From contig NZ_JAHXBF010000008.1 in NCBI RefSeq assembly GCF_020103695.1, positions 372,001 to 436,000 on the forward strand: a stretch of 64,000 nt of DNA, written 5' to 3'. The position numbers and the translations under genes were made by a program. The notes under the pieces are model-generated. The model was not told where the DNA came from, did no database searches, and worked only from the letters and a program-made list of their open reading frames with translations. Shown one piece after another: positions 42,683-51,607 of the stretch. The DNA is from Hyalangium versicolor. GTDB taxonomy: Bacteria; Myxococcota; Myxococcia; Myxococcales; Myxococcaceae. Positions within the stretch are counted from its first letter, which is position 1. Each line of letters begins with the position of its first letter.

Positions 42683-45055
42683 ATGTCTACCCTCCCCATG
42701 AAGACGTTGAGCCCGGCCGAGCTCGCGAAGCTGGAGCACTCGTTCGCCGCTGACCCGTCATCCGACGCTTACAAGCCGCTCGCCGAGGCATACCTCGGTA
42801 TGGGCCGCTTCATGGAGGCGATGGTCGTCTGCAAGAAGGGCGTCAAGGCGCACCCGAATGCGGCCGACCCCCGCCTCCTGCTTGCGCGCGTCTACCTCCA
42901 GCAAGGTAAGGACAAGAAGGCCCTCGAGGAGGCGCTCGGCGCCCTCCAGGTCCAGCCCACCGATAAGTCGTCGCTGCGCATGGTGGGCATGCTGCAACTG
43001 AAGACCGGTGAGTCCGACCCCGGCAAGGCCAATCTCCTCAAGGCATGGGAGTCGGATCCGAACGACGCGGAGACGCTCACCCTGCTGCAGCAGTACAAGG
43101 TGGAGATGCCCAAGCCCGTGGCCCCGGTGGTCGTTGCGCCGGTGGCTCCGGTCGCCGCACCGGTGGCGGTTGCGCCCGTCGCGGCCGCACCTCAGGCGCC
43201 CGTTGCCGCGCCCCAGGCTGTCGCGGCCCCTGTCGCCACCGCGAGCCCCGCAGCCCGCGCCCCCGCGGCAGGTGCTCCGGTTCGTCCGATTCCCACGGGG
43301 ACTCAGCCCGGTGCTGCCCGTCCCGCTCCCCGCCGCCCCGTCGTCGTCGAAGAGGTGGACGAGGATGATGACGACGAGGCCAGCTCGCGCCGCCGGCCCG
43401 CCAAGCAGAGCGGGTCGAGCAAGTTCATCACGCTCGGGCTCTTCGTCGTGGTGGTGTGCTCCACCATCGGCTACGCGTGGTACTCGAGCCACACCAAGAA
43501 GCTCAACCGCGAGTACAAGAAGCACCTGGACGCGGCTACCGAGCAGCTCAAGCACGACTCGTTCGCCTCCTATAAGAAGGCCTGCGAGGAGGCGGACCTG
43601 GCCCTCGAGGTCTACTCGGACGGCACCGCCGCTCACGGCTACCTGGCCTACGCCTGGGCCATCCGCTGGGGCGAGCACGGTGGCGGCGACGATGCGCGCC
43701 GCAAGGCCGAGGAGCACCTGGAGGCAGCCAAGAAGGGCAACGAGGTCAGCTCGCACCTGTATGCCGCCGAGGCCCTCATCAAGACGTACGGTGGCAAGGG
43801 CAAGGAGGCCCTGGGCGCGCTCGAGGAGCGCGTGAAGGCCTTTGACGCTCAGGGCAAGGCCAGCTCCCTGCTGTACCTGACGCTGGGCCTCATCCAGATG
43901 AACGCGGGCGACCTGGAGCACGCGCGCGACAGCCTGGACAAGGCGCACAACCTGGCCCCGGACGATCCGCGCATCTACGCCGGCCTGGGCGCCGTGTACC
44001 GCCGGCTCGGCCAGGACGGCACCGCCTTCCAGCAGTACGACTTCGCGCTGCGCTACGAGAAGGACCACCCCGAGTCCGTGCTCGGCAAGTCGCTGCTCAT
44101 CCTCGACCAGGACAACCCCAGCTTCGATCTCTATGAGCTGGCGGCCAAGATGCTCAAGAAGCTGCTCGACACGGATCCGCCGCCGTCGCCTCGGCAGTTG
44201 GCCGCCGCGCAGGTGGCGCGCTCGCTGCTGATCAGCCGCGTCTCGCTGGCGATGGCCGACCAGAAGCCGGAGATCCAGACCAAGCTCTCCGAAGCCACGG
44301 GCGTGCCCACGGACAAGGAGAAGGCCCGCCAGCAGATGCAGAAGGCCGAGCAGGATGGCTTCGCGCTGGACAAGACCAACCCCGAGCTGAACCTCATCAA
44401 GGGCCGCCGGCTGATGATCGAGGGACAGCCCGACCAGGCCGTGACCGCCATTCGCGAGGCCATCAAGCTGGACAGCACCCGAGCCCAGTTCTACGTGGAG
44501 CTGGCCAAGGCGCTCATGGCCAAGCCGGGCGGCGAGAAGGAGGCCGCCGAGGCGCTGACCACCGCCCTCAAGACGATGGGCGACAGCCCCAAGCTGGTGG
44601 TGATGCTGGGCAACGCCTACCGCCGCCAGGGCAAGCTGGACGACGCCCTCACGCAGTATCAGCGCGCGGTGAAGGATCCGAAGGCCAAGAACCCCGAGGC
44701 GCGTCTGGCCATGGGCGCCATCTACCGGGAGCGCTCCGACTGGGACAAGGCCAAGGATCAGCTCGAGAAGGCCATCCAGGAGTTCATCGGTCAGCCGGAC
44801 CGGGCCGCACTGGCGCTCACGGAGCTGGGCCGCGTGTACCAGGGCAAGGGTGACGCGACCAAGGCCGAGGAGTACTTCCAGAAGGCCATCGAATCGGATG
44901 GCAGCTACGGGCCGGCCTACTACTTCTACGCCACCATGCTCAGCAAGGACCGCAAGCAGACCGACAAGGTCCGGATGCTGGCGCAGGAGTACCTGAAGCT
45001 CGAGCCCAAGGGTGAGCACGCCCCCGAGTTGCAGCGCCTGGCGTCCGGTGGATAG
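42683..45055 (+). CDS. membrane-anchored TPR protein
   Basis: Product of 790 residues. Residues 1-140 hold cytoplasmic TPR units (AYKPLAEAYLGMGRFMEAM, RLLLARVYLQQGKDKKALEE); 141-220 is an Ala/Pro/Val-rich linker (VAPVAPVAAPVAVAPVAAAP); an acidic then Arg-rich patch (EEVDEDDDDEASSRRR) precedes a single membrane helix (about 248-268, FITLGLFVVVVCSTIGYAW). The large C-terminal part is a chain of TPRs (SLLYLTLGLIQMNAGDLEHA, RIYAGLGAVYRRLGQDGTA, LVVMLGNAYRRQGKLDDA), presumably periplasmic. The form suits an inner-membrane assembly scaffold; no specific partner can be named. A fair promoter precedes it and a hairpin follows. Confidence 0.8.
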   Translation: MSTLPMKTLSPAELAKLEHSFAADPSSDAYKPLAEAYLGMGRFMEAMVVCKKGVKAHPNAADPRLLLARVYLQQGKDKKALEEALGALQVQPTDKSSLRMVGMLQLKTGESDPGKANLLKAWESDPNDAETLTLLQQYKVEMPKPVAPVVVAPVAPVAAPVAVAPVAAAPQAPVAAPQAVAAPVATASPAARAPAAGAPVRPIPTGTQPGAARPAPRRPVVVEEVDEDDDDEASSRRRPAKQSGSSKFITLGLFVVVVCSTIGYAWYSSHTKKLNREYKKHLDAATEQLKHDSFASYKKACEEADLALEVYSDGTAAHGYLAYAWAIRWGEHGGGDDARRKAEEHLEAAKKGNEVSSHLYAAEALIKTYGGKGKEALGALEERVKAFDAQGKASSLLYLTLGLIQMNAGDLEHARDSLDKAHNLAPDDPRIYAGLGAVYRRLGQDGTAFQQYDFALRYEKDHPESVLGKSLLILDQDNPSFDLYELAAKMLKKLLDTDPPPSPRQLAAAQVARSLLISRVSLAMADQKPEIQTKLSEATGVPTDKEKARQQMQKAEQDGFALDKTNPELNLIKGRRLMIEGQPDQAVTAIREAIKLDSTRAQFYVELAKALMAKPGGEKEAAEALTTALKTMGDSPKLVVMLGNAYRRQGKLDDALTQYQRAVKDPKAKNPEARLAMGAIYRERSDWDKAKDQLEKAIQEFIGQPDRAALALTELGRVYQGKGDATKAEEYFQKAIESDGSYGPAYYFYATMLSKDRKQTDKVRMLAQEYLKLEPKGEHAPELQRLASGG

Positions 45056-45073
45056 CGCTGCCGGTATCTTCGA

Positions 45074-45099
45074 CAAGCGGCGCTGATAGGCGCTGCTTG
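45074..45099 (+). terminator. hairpin after the TPR gene
   Basis: CAAGCGGCGC (45074-45083) pairs with GCGCTGCTTG (45090-45099) over ten positions with one wobble and a 6-base loop. No T-run follows, as for many high-GC terminators. Confidence 0.55.
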
Positions 45100-45149
45100 C
45101 CGCCGGGCCGGGATGGCTGTATGGGAGGGGGCGCTCGGGGAGGGGGTGT

Positions 45150-46097
45150 ATGTCCCACCCGGGTTTCACCGCGCCGGCAGCAAGCCTGTCGAGCCCCACC
45201 CCTGGAGTCTGCGTGAGCGCGCGCGCCGTGTCCCTGTCCAACACCGCAAGTGACCTGGTGTCCCTCACCAAGCCGAGGCTCTCCAGCCTGGTGCTGGCGA
45301 CCACGGCCGGAGGCGTATGGCTGGCGCCGGGTGAGCTGTCCGTGCCGAGAGCCCTGGTGACGATGCTGGCCACCGCTGGCACGGTGGCGGCCGCCAACAC
45401 GCTCAACTGCTACATCGAGCGGCACAGCGACCGGTTCATGGCGCGCACGCGCAATCGGCCGTTGCCCTCGGGGCGCATGGAGCCGGGCGTGGCGCTGTGG
45501 TTCGGCCTGTCGCTGGCGGCCGTGTCGCTGCCCGCGCTGGCGCTGGGAGCCAACCTGCTCACCGCCGGCCTGGGCCTGCTGGCCTTCCTGAGCTACGTGC
45601 TGGTGTACACGCCGCTGAAGGCGCGCACGTCCGCGGCCATGTTGGTGGGCGCGGTGCCGGGAGCGCTGCCTCCGCTCATGGGGTGGACGGCTGTGACGGG
45701 ACAGGTGGACAGCGGGGGCTTTGTCCTCTTCTCGATCCTCTTCCTGTGGCAAATCCCCCACTTTCTGGCCATCGCGCTGTTCCGCAAAGAGGAGTACGCG
45801 GCGGCGGGGCTCAAGTCCGTGCCGCTGGAGCGCGGGGACGAGTCCAGCCGGGCGCAGATCGTCCTCTACCTGGTGGCGCTCGTGCCGATGACGCTGCTGC
45901 CGTACCAGCTCCACATCGCCGGGGCTTGGTACCTGGTGGTGGCCGCGCTGCTCGGCCTGGGCTTCATGGCGCTGGGAGCGTGGGGTTTCTTCCGCCAGTT
46001 GGGGAAGCATTGGGCTCGACAGACGTTCTTCTTCTCGCTGCTCTACCTCACGGGCCTCTTCGCCGCGCTGATGCTCGACAGCGGTATGCATGTCTAG
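45150..46097 (+). CDS. cyoE: protoheme IX farnesyltransferase (heme O synthase)
   Basis: Product of 315 residues with about eight to nine membrane helices, a UbiA-type prenyltransferase that adds farnesyl to heme b for terminal oxidases. DLVSLTKPRLSSLVLATT is the entry motif; NTLNCYIERHSDRFMARTRN with RPLPSG is the first Asp-rich (NDxxDxxxD-like) site, here with one Asp replaced (NCYIERHSD), and HFLAIALFRKEEYAAAGLKSVP is the second conserved loop. The ATG at 45150 follows GGGAGGGGG; a GTG at 45213 would also keep the whole domain. A cupredoxin-like lipoprotein gene follows after 63 bases, consistent with respiratory-chain context. Confidence 0.93.
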   Translation: MSHPGFTAPAASLSSPTPGVCVSARAVSLSNTASDLVSLTKPRLSSLVLATTAGGVWLAPGELSVPRALVTMLATAGTVAAANTLNCYIERHSDRFMARTRNRPLPSGRMEPGVALWFGLSLAAVSLPALALGANLLTAGLGLLAFLSYVLVYTPLKARTSAAMLVGAVPGALPPLMGWTAVTGQVDSGGFVLFSILFLWQIPHFLAIALFRKEEYAAAGLKSVPLERGDESSRAQIVLYLVALVPMTLLPYQLHIAGAWYLVVAALLGLGFMALGAWGFFRQLGKHWARQTFFFSLLYLTGLFAALMLDSGMHV

Positions 46098-46160
46098 CAG
46101 GCCGCTGAAGGGCCGCTGCCGCCGAAGCCTGACCCCCTGTTCGACTAGGAGAGATCTCCC

Positions 46161-46955
46161 ATGAAGCTGCGCACGTTCAGCCTCGCCATGCTGGGGGCCG
46201 CGGGATTGGTGATCCTGCCGGCCTGTAAGAAGGACGAGGCGCCGGCCGCGCCCACGACTCCCACCGCCGAGGCCAAGCCCACGACTCCCACCGCTGAGGC
46301 GAAGGCGCCTCCCGCTCCCGCTGGGAACAGCACCATCCACGGCGTGGTGAAGTTCACCGGCACCGCCCCGGCTCCGGCCGATATCGCCCCGAGCTCGGAT
46401 CCGGCCTGCGAGGGCATGGCGACGAAGGATCAGCCGGTGATGGTGAAGGACGGCAAGCTGCAGAATGTGTTGGTGCGGGTGAAGGGCACCGTGGCGGGCG
46501 CCCCTGCCGCGAGCGCGTCCAGCCCGCCGGTCGTCGTCGACCAGCTGAAGTGCACCTACACCCCGCGAGTGCTGGGCGCTCAGGCCGGCCAGCCCATCCA
46601 GGTGAAGAACAGCGACCAGACGTTGCACAACGTCCGCGCCGTGGCGGGCACCAAGCCCATCTTCAACGTGGCGCAGCCGCCGTCCATGCCGCCGGTGACC
46701 AAGCCCGCGCCCTCCGAGGCAGAGATTGTCCAGCTCAAGTGCGACGTGCACCCGTGGATGAAGGCCTTCGTGGTCGTCAGCCAGCACCCATACTTCTCCA
46801 CCACGGGCGAGGATGGCGCCTTCAACATCACCGGCCTGCCCGCGGGCACGTACACGATCGAGGCGTGGCATGAGACTCTCGGCACGAAGACGGCCGAGGT
46901 CACCGTGAAGGACGGAGAGACGGCGGAGACTTCGTTCGAGTTCACCGCAGGCTAG
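46161..46955 (+). CDS. cupredoxin-like lipoprotein
   Basis: Product of 264 residues. MKLRTFSLAMLGAAGLVILPAC gives a lipobox (LPAC) with Cys near 22, then a TPTAEAKPT repeat linker. The core looks like a type 1 copper (plastocyanin) fold: GQPIQVKNSDQTLHNVRA offers the first His ligand, and LKCDVHPWMKAFV offers Cys, His and Met in the order C-x2-H-x2-M. The C-terminal AFNITGLPAGTYTIEAWHE resembles a carboxypeptidase regulatory-like beta domain. It should be a periplasmic copper electron carrier; AGGAGA lies nine bases before the ATG. It follows cyoE and precedes an LMF1-like gene by only ten bases. Confidence 0.8.
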   Translation: MKLRTFSLAMLGAAGLVILPACKKDEAPAAPTTPTAEAKPTTPTAEAKAPPAPAGNSTIHGVVKFTGTAPAPADIAPSSDPACEGMATKDQPVMVKDGKLQNVLVRVKGTVAGAPAASASSPPVVVDQLKCTYTPRVLGAQAGQPIQVKNSDQTLHNVRAVAGTKPIFNVAQPPSMPPVTKPAPSEAEIVQLKCDVHPWMKAFVVVSQHPYFSTTGEDGAFNITGLPAGTYTIEAWHETLGTKTAEVTVKDGETAETSFEFTAG

Positions 46956-46965
46956 TTGCACGCGT

Positions 46966-48507
46966 GTGAGCTCGGGGGACGCTCACGCTGACTCCCTGCC
47001 GCTCTCCTCAGGGGAGGGCAGGGGACTGGCCCGGGTCCGCTGGCTGTACCTGCGCGGGCTCGGGCTCATCTTCTGTCTCGCCTTCGCTTCGCTCCTGCCC
47101 CAACTCTCGGGGTTGATGGGGCCGGACGGTCTGGAGCCCGCGGCTGCGTGGCTCGACTGGGCTCGGGCGCAGTTGGGGCCTGAGCGCTTCCTGCGCCTGC
47201 CGACGCTCCTGTGGCTGTTTGGTGCGAGCAACGGAGCCCTCTGGGGGCTCGGGCTTGCCGGGCTGGCGTGTGGCGCACTGCTCGTAGCCAATGTGGCGCC
47301 CCGCTGGGCCCTGGTGGGCGCGTGGGCCTGCTACCTGTCGCTCACAATCGTGGGCGGCGACTTCCTGAGCTTTCAGTGGGATGTGCTGCTGCTGGAGGCC
47401 GCGCTGGTCTCCTTGCCGCTCGCGCCCGGACATCTTTTCCCGCGCCGGAGCGTGCCCGAGCCTCGCCGGGGAGCCCTCCTCCTCGTGTGCTTCCTGCTGC
47501 TCCGGCTGATGGTCATGTCCGGGCTGGTGAAGCTCTTCAGTGGGGATCCGACGTGGCGCAACCTCACGGCGCTCGAGTTCCACTACTGGACCCAGCCACT
47601 GCCCAACGTCATCGCGTACTTCGTCGATCATCTCCCCGCAGGGCTCCACCGCGCGAGCGTGGCGGTGATGCTCGTCATCGAGCTCCTCGCGCCGTTCCTC
47701 CTCTTCGGGCCGCGACGGGTCCGGCTCGTGGGAGCGGGAGCGCTCGTGGCCCTGCAAGTGGGCATCATCACCACGGGGAACTACGGGTTCTTCAACCTGC
47801 TGACGATCGTGCTGTGTCTCTCCGCGCTCGATGATGGAGTGCTGATGCGCTGGCGGATCTTCCAGCGTCTCTCTCCTGAGCTCCCTCCGATGGGACGCCA
47901 TCCCCGTGTGTGGGCCGCGGCATTCGTGGGCTTCGCGGCCGTGTACGCTGTCCTCGGGTTGTCATCGGATGTGGAGCGCCTGAGTGGCGCGTCCCTGCCC
48001 GCACCGGTGAGATGGACGCTGCGCCAGCTCGCGGGCCTGCGCAGCATCAACACCTATGGCCTCTTCGCGGTGATGACCACGGAGCGCCGGGAAATCGTCC
48101 TCGAAGGCAGCACTGACGGGCAGACCTGGCGCGAGTACCTCCTGCACTGGCGCCCCGGGCTCGTGGACCAGGCGCCGCGCTTCGTGGCACCCCATCAGCC
48201 TCGGCTCGACTGGCAGATGTGGTTCGCCTCGCTCTCCCGCTGCGCGGACAACCCCTGGCTGCTCCAACTCCAGCAGAAGCTCCTCCAGGGAGACCCAACC
48301 GTACGAGGCTTCTTCCGCGAGGACCCCTTCCCCGAAACCCCGCCGCGCTTCGTGCGCACGCTCTTCTTCGATTACCGCTTCACGGACCTCGCCACGTGGC
48401 GGACCACGGGCGCCTACTGGACTCGGAACGAATTGGGGCCGTACTGCCCGCCTCTTACGCTTGAGGCTGGGCAACTGCGGCGGGTGGACCTGCCCGCTGA
48501 ACGCTGA
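46966..48507 (+). CDS. lipase maturation factor (LMF1)-like membrane protein
   Basis: Product of 513 residues from a GTG, ten bases after the cupredoxin gene. About eight to nine hydrophobic helices fill the first 330 residues, with FLSFQWDVLLLEAALVSLPL, VMSGLVKLFSGDPTWRNLTA, LEFHYWTQPLPNVIAYFVD and NYGFFNLLTIVLCLSALDD, the hallmark blocks of the LMF1/DUF1222 family. The C-terminal soluble region keeps INTYGLFAVMTTERREIVLE, GSTDGQTWREYLLHWRPG and HQPRLDWQMWFASL. In animals LMF1 helps lipases fold; the bacterial role is unknown. The last 53 bases overlap the end of the convergent histidine kinase gene. Confidence 0.88.
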   Translation: MSSGDAHADSLPLSSGEGRGLARVRWLYLRGLGLIFCLAFASLLPQLSGLMGPDGLEPAAAWLDWARAQLGPERFLRLPTLLWLFGASNGALWGLGLAGLACGALLVANVAPRWALVGAWACYLSLTIVGGDFLSFQWDVLLLEAALVSLPLAPGHLFPRRSVPEPRRGALLLVCFLLLRLMVMSGLVKLFSGDPTWRNLTALEFHYWTQPLPNVIAYFVDHLPAGLHRASVAVMLVIELLAPFLLFGPRRVRLVGAGALVALQVGIITTGNYGFFNLLTIVLCLSALDDGVLMRWRIFQRLSPELPPMGRHPRVWAAAFVGFAAVYAVLGLSSDVERLSGASLPAPVRWTLRQLAGLRSINTYGLFAVMTTERREIVLEGSTDGQTWREYLLHWRPGLVDQAPRFVAPHQPRLDWQMWFASLSRCADNPWLLQLQQKLLQGDPTVRGFFREDPFPETPPRFVRTLFFDYRFTDLATWRTTGAYWTRNELGPYCPPLTLEAGQLRRVDLPAER

Positions 48508-49921
48508 AGCCCACCCGGGCGCCTCCGCCTGGCCGGTTCTCCGCGAACGTCTCGCCGCCATGGGCTCGGGCAATGCGTTGCACCAGCGCCAGTCCCAGCC
48601 CCAACGAGCCCGCCTCGCGAGCCTCTCCACCCCGATCCTTCCGATAGAAGGGTTGGAAGATGCGGGTCTCCTCGCCGGGGAGCAGTCCTGGACCCTGGTC
48701 ATCCACGCAGAAGGCCAGCTGGCCGTCGCGATCGAGGATCCTCAGCGCCACGACTCCCTGGCCGTGCTTGCGCGCGTTGTCCAGCAGGTTGGCGAGTGCT
48801 CGGCCCAGCAGCGTCGCATCAGCCACCAGAGCCGTGTCCGCGACCTCGACCGAGAGCAGCTCCATGGGCATCCCGGTTCGATCCAACGCTCGGGCCGCCA
48901 GCTCCGTGGCTTCGAGGGAGCGCGGCGTCACCTGGCCGAAGTCCAGCCGCGAGCTGGCCAGCAGCTCGCCCACCAGCGCATCCAGCTCCACCACCTCGCG
49001 GTCCACGCTGTCCAACGTCTTCGGGTCCCCACCACCATCGCGGAGGATCTCCGTGAGGACGCGCAGGTGTGCCAGAGGAGTGCGCAGCTCGTGGGACACG
49101 GCGGCGAGCAACTCGCGCTGGTCCGCCATCTGCTTCTGGATGCGAGTGGCCATGTCGTTGAAGGCGTCGGCGAGCAGGCCCAGCTCGCCCGTGGCATCCC
49201 AGGGGTGCATGGTGACGCGGGCCTCCAGCTTCCCCTCTCCGAGCGCGCTGGCGGCACGGGCCAGCTCGTCCATGGGGCGCGTCAGCCGCCGCGCAATGCC
49301 GCCCGAGAGAATCCACAGCATGGCTCCCACGAGCACCAGGGGCAGCACGCTGCGCATGGGATTCCGAGGCCGGGTGTGCCAGTAGCAAGCCTTGGCCGAG
49401 CCCAGCAGGGCTCCCGCACGCATCACCGGCACGGTGAGGTCCGGATCCTCGCAGGGCTTGCCCGCGCGTAACAGCAGGGCTCCGTGCGCATCGTGCAGCT
49501 CCAGATCGACGTCCAGGTCGCGAGAGATGCCCTGCACGAGCGCCTCTCGCCGGTCGGGGAAGTCCCACACCTCGGCGAAGCGGTTGCTGGCGAACGTGCG
49601 GGCCTTGTCCATCTCCTGGCGCCACATGGAGCCGCCCACCAGGTTCATCACCGTGAACACGACCAGGCCCGTGACGAGGATGGAGAACCCGAACCAGATG
49701 AAGATCCGCCGGTGCAGGTGGGCGAAGATGTAGCGGCCCAGGCGCGTCATCCGCCAGCGGCGGCCGTAGTACTTCTGCCCATGGGGCCAGTGACCGCGAG
49801 GCCAGTGGTGACGCGCGTGGCGGAAGCGCCAGTCGGGTTTGAGGCCGGTGTCCTCGGTGCCGCGCTCCTGGGAGTCAGGGCCTTGCGGCTCGGAGCCTCT
49901 CGGGAGCTTGGGGGGAATCAT
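48455..49921 (-). CDS. sensor histidine kinase (CpxA-like architecture)
   Basis: Product of 488 residues. A His-rich cytoplasmic N-terminus (HARHHWPRGHWPHGQ, about 35-49) precedes membrane helix 1 (about 73-93), a periplasmic sensor of about 100 residues, membrane helix 2 (about 191-207), a HAMP region, the phosphorylation box VSHELRTPLAHL with H277, the N box ANLLDNARKHG, G1 DDQGPGL, F box IFQPFYRKD and G2 LGLGLALV. All motifs are intact, so it should phosphorylate the adjacent regulator. The gene overlaps the regulator by four bases (ATGA). The extra His-rich stretch is unusual and may bind metal. Confidence 0.92.
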   Translation of the reverse strand: MIPPKLPRGSEPQGPDSQERGTEDTGLKPDWRFRHARHHWPRGHWPHGQKYYGRRWRMTRLGRYIFAHLHRRIFIWFGFSILVTGLVVFTVMNLVGGSMWRQEMDKARTFASNRFAEVWDFPDRREALVQGISRDLDVDLELHDAHGALLLRAGKPCEDPDLTVPVMRAGALLGSAKACYWHTRPRNPMRSVLPLVLVGAMLWILSGGIARRLTRPMDELARAASALGEGKLEARVTMHPWDATGELGLLADAFNDMATRIQKQMADQRELLAAVSHELRTPLAHLRVLTEILRDGGGDPKTLDSVDREVVELDALVGELLASSRLDFGQVTPRSLEATELAARALDRTGMPMELLSVEVADTALVADATLLGRALANLLDNARKHGQGVVALRILDRDGQLAFCVDDQGPGLLPGEETRIFQPFYRKDRGGEAREAGSLGLGLALVQRIARAHGGETFAENRPGGGARVGFSVQRAGPPAAVAQPQA

Positions 49922-50598
49922 GCGCCCTCTTTGGCGAAGACATAGCCCACGCCGCGCACCGTCTTGATGAGCTTGCCGCCCTCGTCCCCGAGCTTCTGCC
50001 GGAGATGGGAGATGTGGACGTCCACGGTGCGCTCGCCCACCACGGTGTCGCTGCGGCCGGCCTCACCCAGCAGGGCATCCCGGGGAATGACGCGGCCCGC
50101 GCGCCGCATCAGCGCCACGAGCAGATCGAACTCGAGCCCCGTCAGCTCCACCGCTCGGCCTCCCACCTTCACCTCGCGACCGGACACGTCGATGGAGATG
50201 CCGCTGTTCTCCAGCCGATCCTCCACCGCGGCCGGTTGCGCGCGCCGGAGCACGGCCCGTAGACGCGCCAGCAACTCGCGCGGGCTGAACGGCTTGGCCA
50301 GATAGTCGTCCGCGCCCAGCTCCAGGCCCACCACGCGATCCGTCTCGTCGCCCCGGGCGGTGAGCATGAGGATGGGAATCTGCCCCTTGGCTCGGATGCG
50401 CTTGCAGACCTCCAGGCCGTCCATGCCCGGCATCATCACGTCGAGGAGCACCGCGTCATACGCATGGGCCTCCAGTGCGGCGAGGCCGCGCCCGCCATCC
50501 GCTGCGTGGGTGACGGTGATGCCGTTCTGCCCCAGGTACTGCGCGAGCAGCTCGTACATCCGGGTGTCATCGTCGATGAGGAGGACGCGGGTAGGCAT
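49918..50598 (-). CDS. OmpR/PhoB-family response regulator (CpxR-like)
   Basis: Product of 226 residues. The receiver has the acidic pair DDD at 9-11, phosphoacceptor D53 in LLDVMMPGMDG, T80 in MLTARG and K102 in AKPF. The C-terminal winged helix shows VELTGLEFDLLVALMRRAGRV, VGERTVDVHISHLRQKLGD and IKTVRGVGYVFAK, the OmpR-class DNA-binding domain. It lies between the small protein gene and its kinase, all on the minus strand, so it probably controls the whole unit. Confidence 0.95.
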   Translation of the reverse strand: MPTRVLLIDDDTRMYELLAQYLGQNGITVTHAADGGRGLAALEAHAYDAVLLDVMMPGMDGLEVCKRIRAKGQIPILMLTARGDETDRVVGLELGADDYLAKPFSPRELLARLRAVLRRAQPAAVEDRLENSGISIDVSGREVKVGGRAVELTGLEFDLLVALMRRAGRVIPRDALLGEAGRSDTVVGERTVDVHISHLRQKLGDEGGKLIKTVRGVGYVFAKEGA

Positions 50599-50613
50599 GG
50601 ACGGCTCGGGACT

Positions 50614-50820
50614 CTAGCGCGGCTCCGAGGGCGCGGGAGCCTCGGCGCTGGGGGCTGCGGGAGTGGCGGTGTTGGGGCAGGGCGCGCACGTCCGGTTGAA
50701 GCGCTCCTCCATCCAGGCCCGGCGGCACTGCGAGTGGTGGCGGAGGCTGGAGAAGCCGGAGGCGTAGCCCCCGATGGTCCCGAGGGCGAGCAGGGCAATG
50801 AGGATGCGGCGACGGTGCAT
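50614..50820 (-). CDS. small exported or membrane-anchored Cys-containing protein
   Basis: Product of 68 residues. RRRILIALLALGTIGGYASG is a signal or anchor helix; the remainder has HHSQCRRAWMEERFNRTCAP with three cysteines (including CAPCP) and a Pro/Ala-rich end. No family was recognised. It stands between the Spy-like gene and the response regulator in the same direction, with 15 and 36 bases either side, so it is likely a component of this envelope-stress system. Function unknown. Confidence 0.6.
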   Translation of the reverse strand: MHRRRILIALLALGTIGGYASGFSSLRHHSQCRRAWMEERFNRTCAPCPNTATPAAPSAEAPAPSEPR

Positions 50821-50856
50821 GGCAGTGTCTCCTGTGGTTTCCGTGTCCCGAGCCGA

Positions 50857-51339
50857 TCAGCAGTAGCGGTGCCCGCCGTGCCAGCCCCAGCCGCCGTGGC
50901 CGCGATAGCCGTAGCCCCAGCCGTGCTCGATGATGTCCGCCAGCTCCCGGCGCTGGCGCGGATCCAGCGACTCGTGGATCTGCGCCAGCGAGGTGCGCAG
51001 CGTCTCGCGCATGTTGGCCAGCAGCGCGTCATGCTTCTCGTGCAACTGGCTCAGCGCGACGGTGTCCAACTGCTCGGCGCGCAGCGCCTGGGCGATGGCG
51101 GCCCGAGTGGTGCGGAACTCGTCCCGCATCTTCTCGAAGGACTCGGTCAGCTCGTCCGCCGCCTTGACGAAGACCTTCTCCTGGCCGGGCGAGGTGTCCA
51201 GCCGCTCGAACAGCCAGCGCATCCGCCCGCGCCAGCTCCAGCGCCCGCCGCCCCGGCCGTGGTAACGGTGCCAGCGCGCCCGGCGCACGGTGAAGATGAG
51301 GCCTGCGAGGCACGCGGTTCCAAAAACGAATCCAAACAT
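50857..51339 (-). CDS. Spy/CpxP-like periplasmic metal/stress protein
   Basis: Product of 160 residues from ATG 51337-51339, which has AAGGAG about eight bases upstream. FGFVFGTACLAGLIFTV is an N-terminal membrane anchor or uncleaved signal, followed by Arg-rich RRARWHRYHGRGGGRW. The rest is a four-helix type domain: LFERLDTSPGQEKVF, the LTESFEKMRDEFRTTRAAIA, ALSQLHEKHDALLANMRETL and SLDPRQRRELADIIEHG, the LDxxQRxxL form of Spy/CpxP/ZraP-type proteins. A Gly/His/Trp/Tyr-rich tail (YGYRGHGGWGWHGGHRYC) could bind metal. It heads an operon with a small protein, regulator and kinase. Confidence 0.75.
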   Translation of the reverse strand: MFGFVFGTACLAGLIFTVRRARWHRYHGRGGGRWSWRGRMRWLFERLDTSPGQEKVFVKAADELTESFEKMRDEFRTTRAAIAQALRAEQLDTVALSQLHEKHDALLANMRETLRTSLAQIHESLDPRQRRELADIIEHGWGYGYRGHGGWGWHGGHRYC

Positions 51340-51366
51340 GGTCCTGCTCCTTGAGAAACCGAGCGA

Positions 51367-51378
51367 CCGAGCGCTCGG
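51367..51378. promoter_or_regulatory. 12-bp palindrome upstream of the Spy-like operon
   Basis: CCGAGCGCTCGG is a perfect palindrome about 28 bases ahead of the Spy-like ATG and between two divergent genes (the other is csp). It could be an operator for the envelope-stress regulator. In DNA this GC-rich a 12-base palindrome is not rare, so the claim is weak. Confidence 0.25.
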
Positions 51379-51607
51379 GTATCGCGTTGTGTGGAGCAGA
51401 AGGTAGAAACCGGGTGTAAAGGCCATGCCCCGGCTGGCGTGAAGAAGTGTGAAGGGGCCGGGAACGTTCTCAGGAATGCAACGCCGGACGTAGGGGGTTA
51501 CATTGTCGGCGCCCCGGTGATACAGGGGGCGGTGCCGAGGCGATGTCCGCTCCGGCCACGGGCGTGTCTGACTGCGTCAGCCGTCATCTGCAGAAAGAAG
51601 AAGAGTA

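Noticed and set aside
42758..45406. 882-codon minus-strand open frame opposite the TPR gene and start of cyoE
   Set aside because: It crosses the end of one real gene and the start of another and has only low-complexity sequence.
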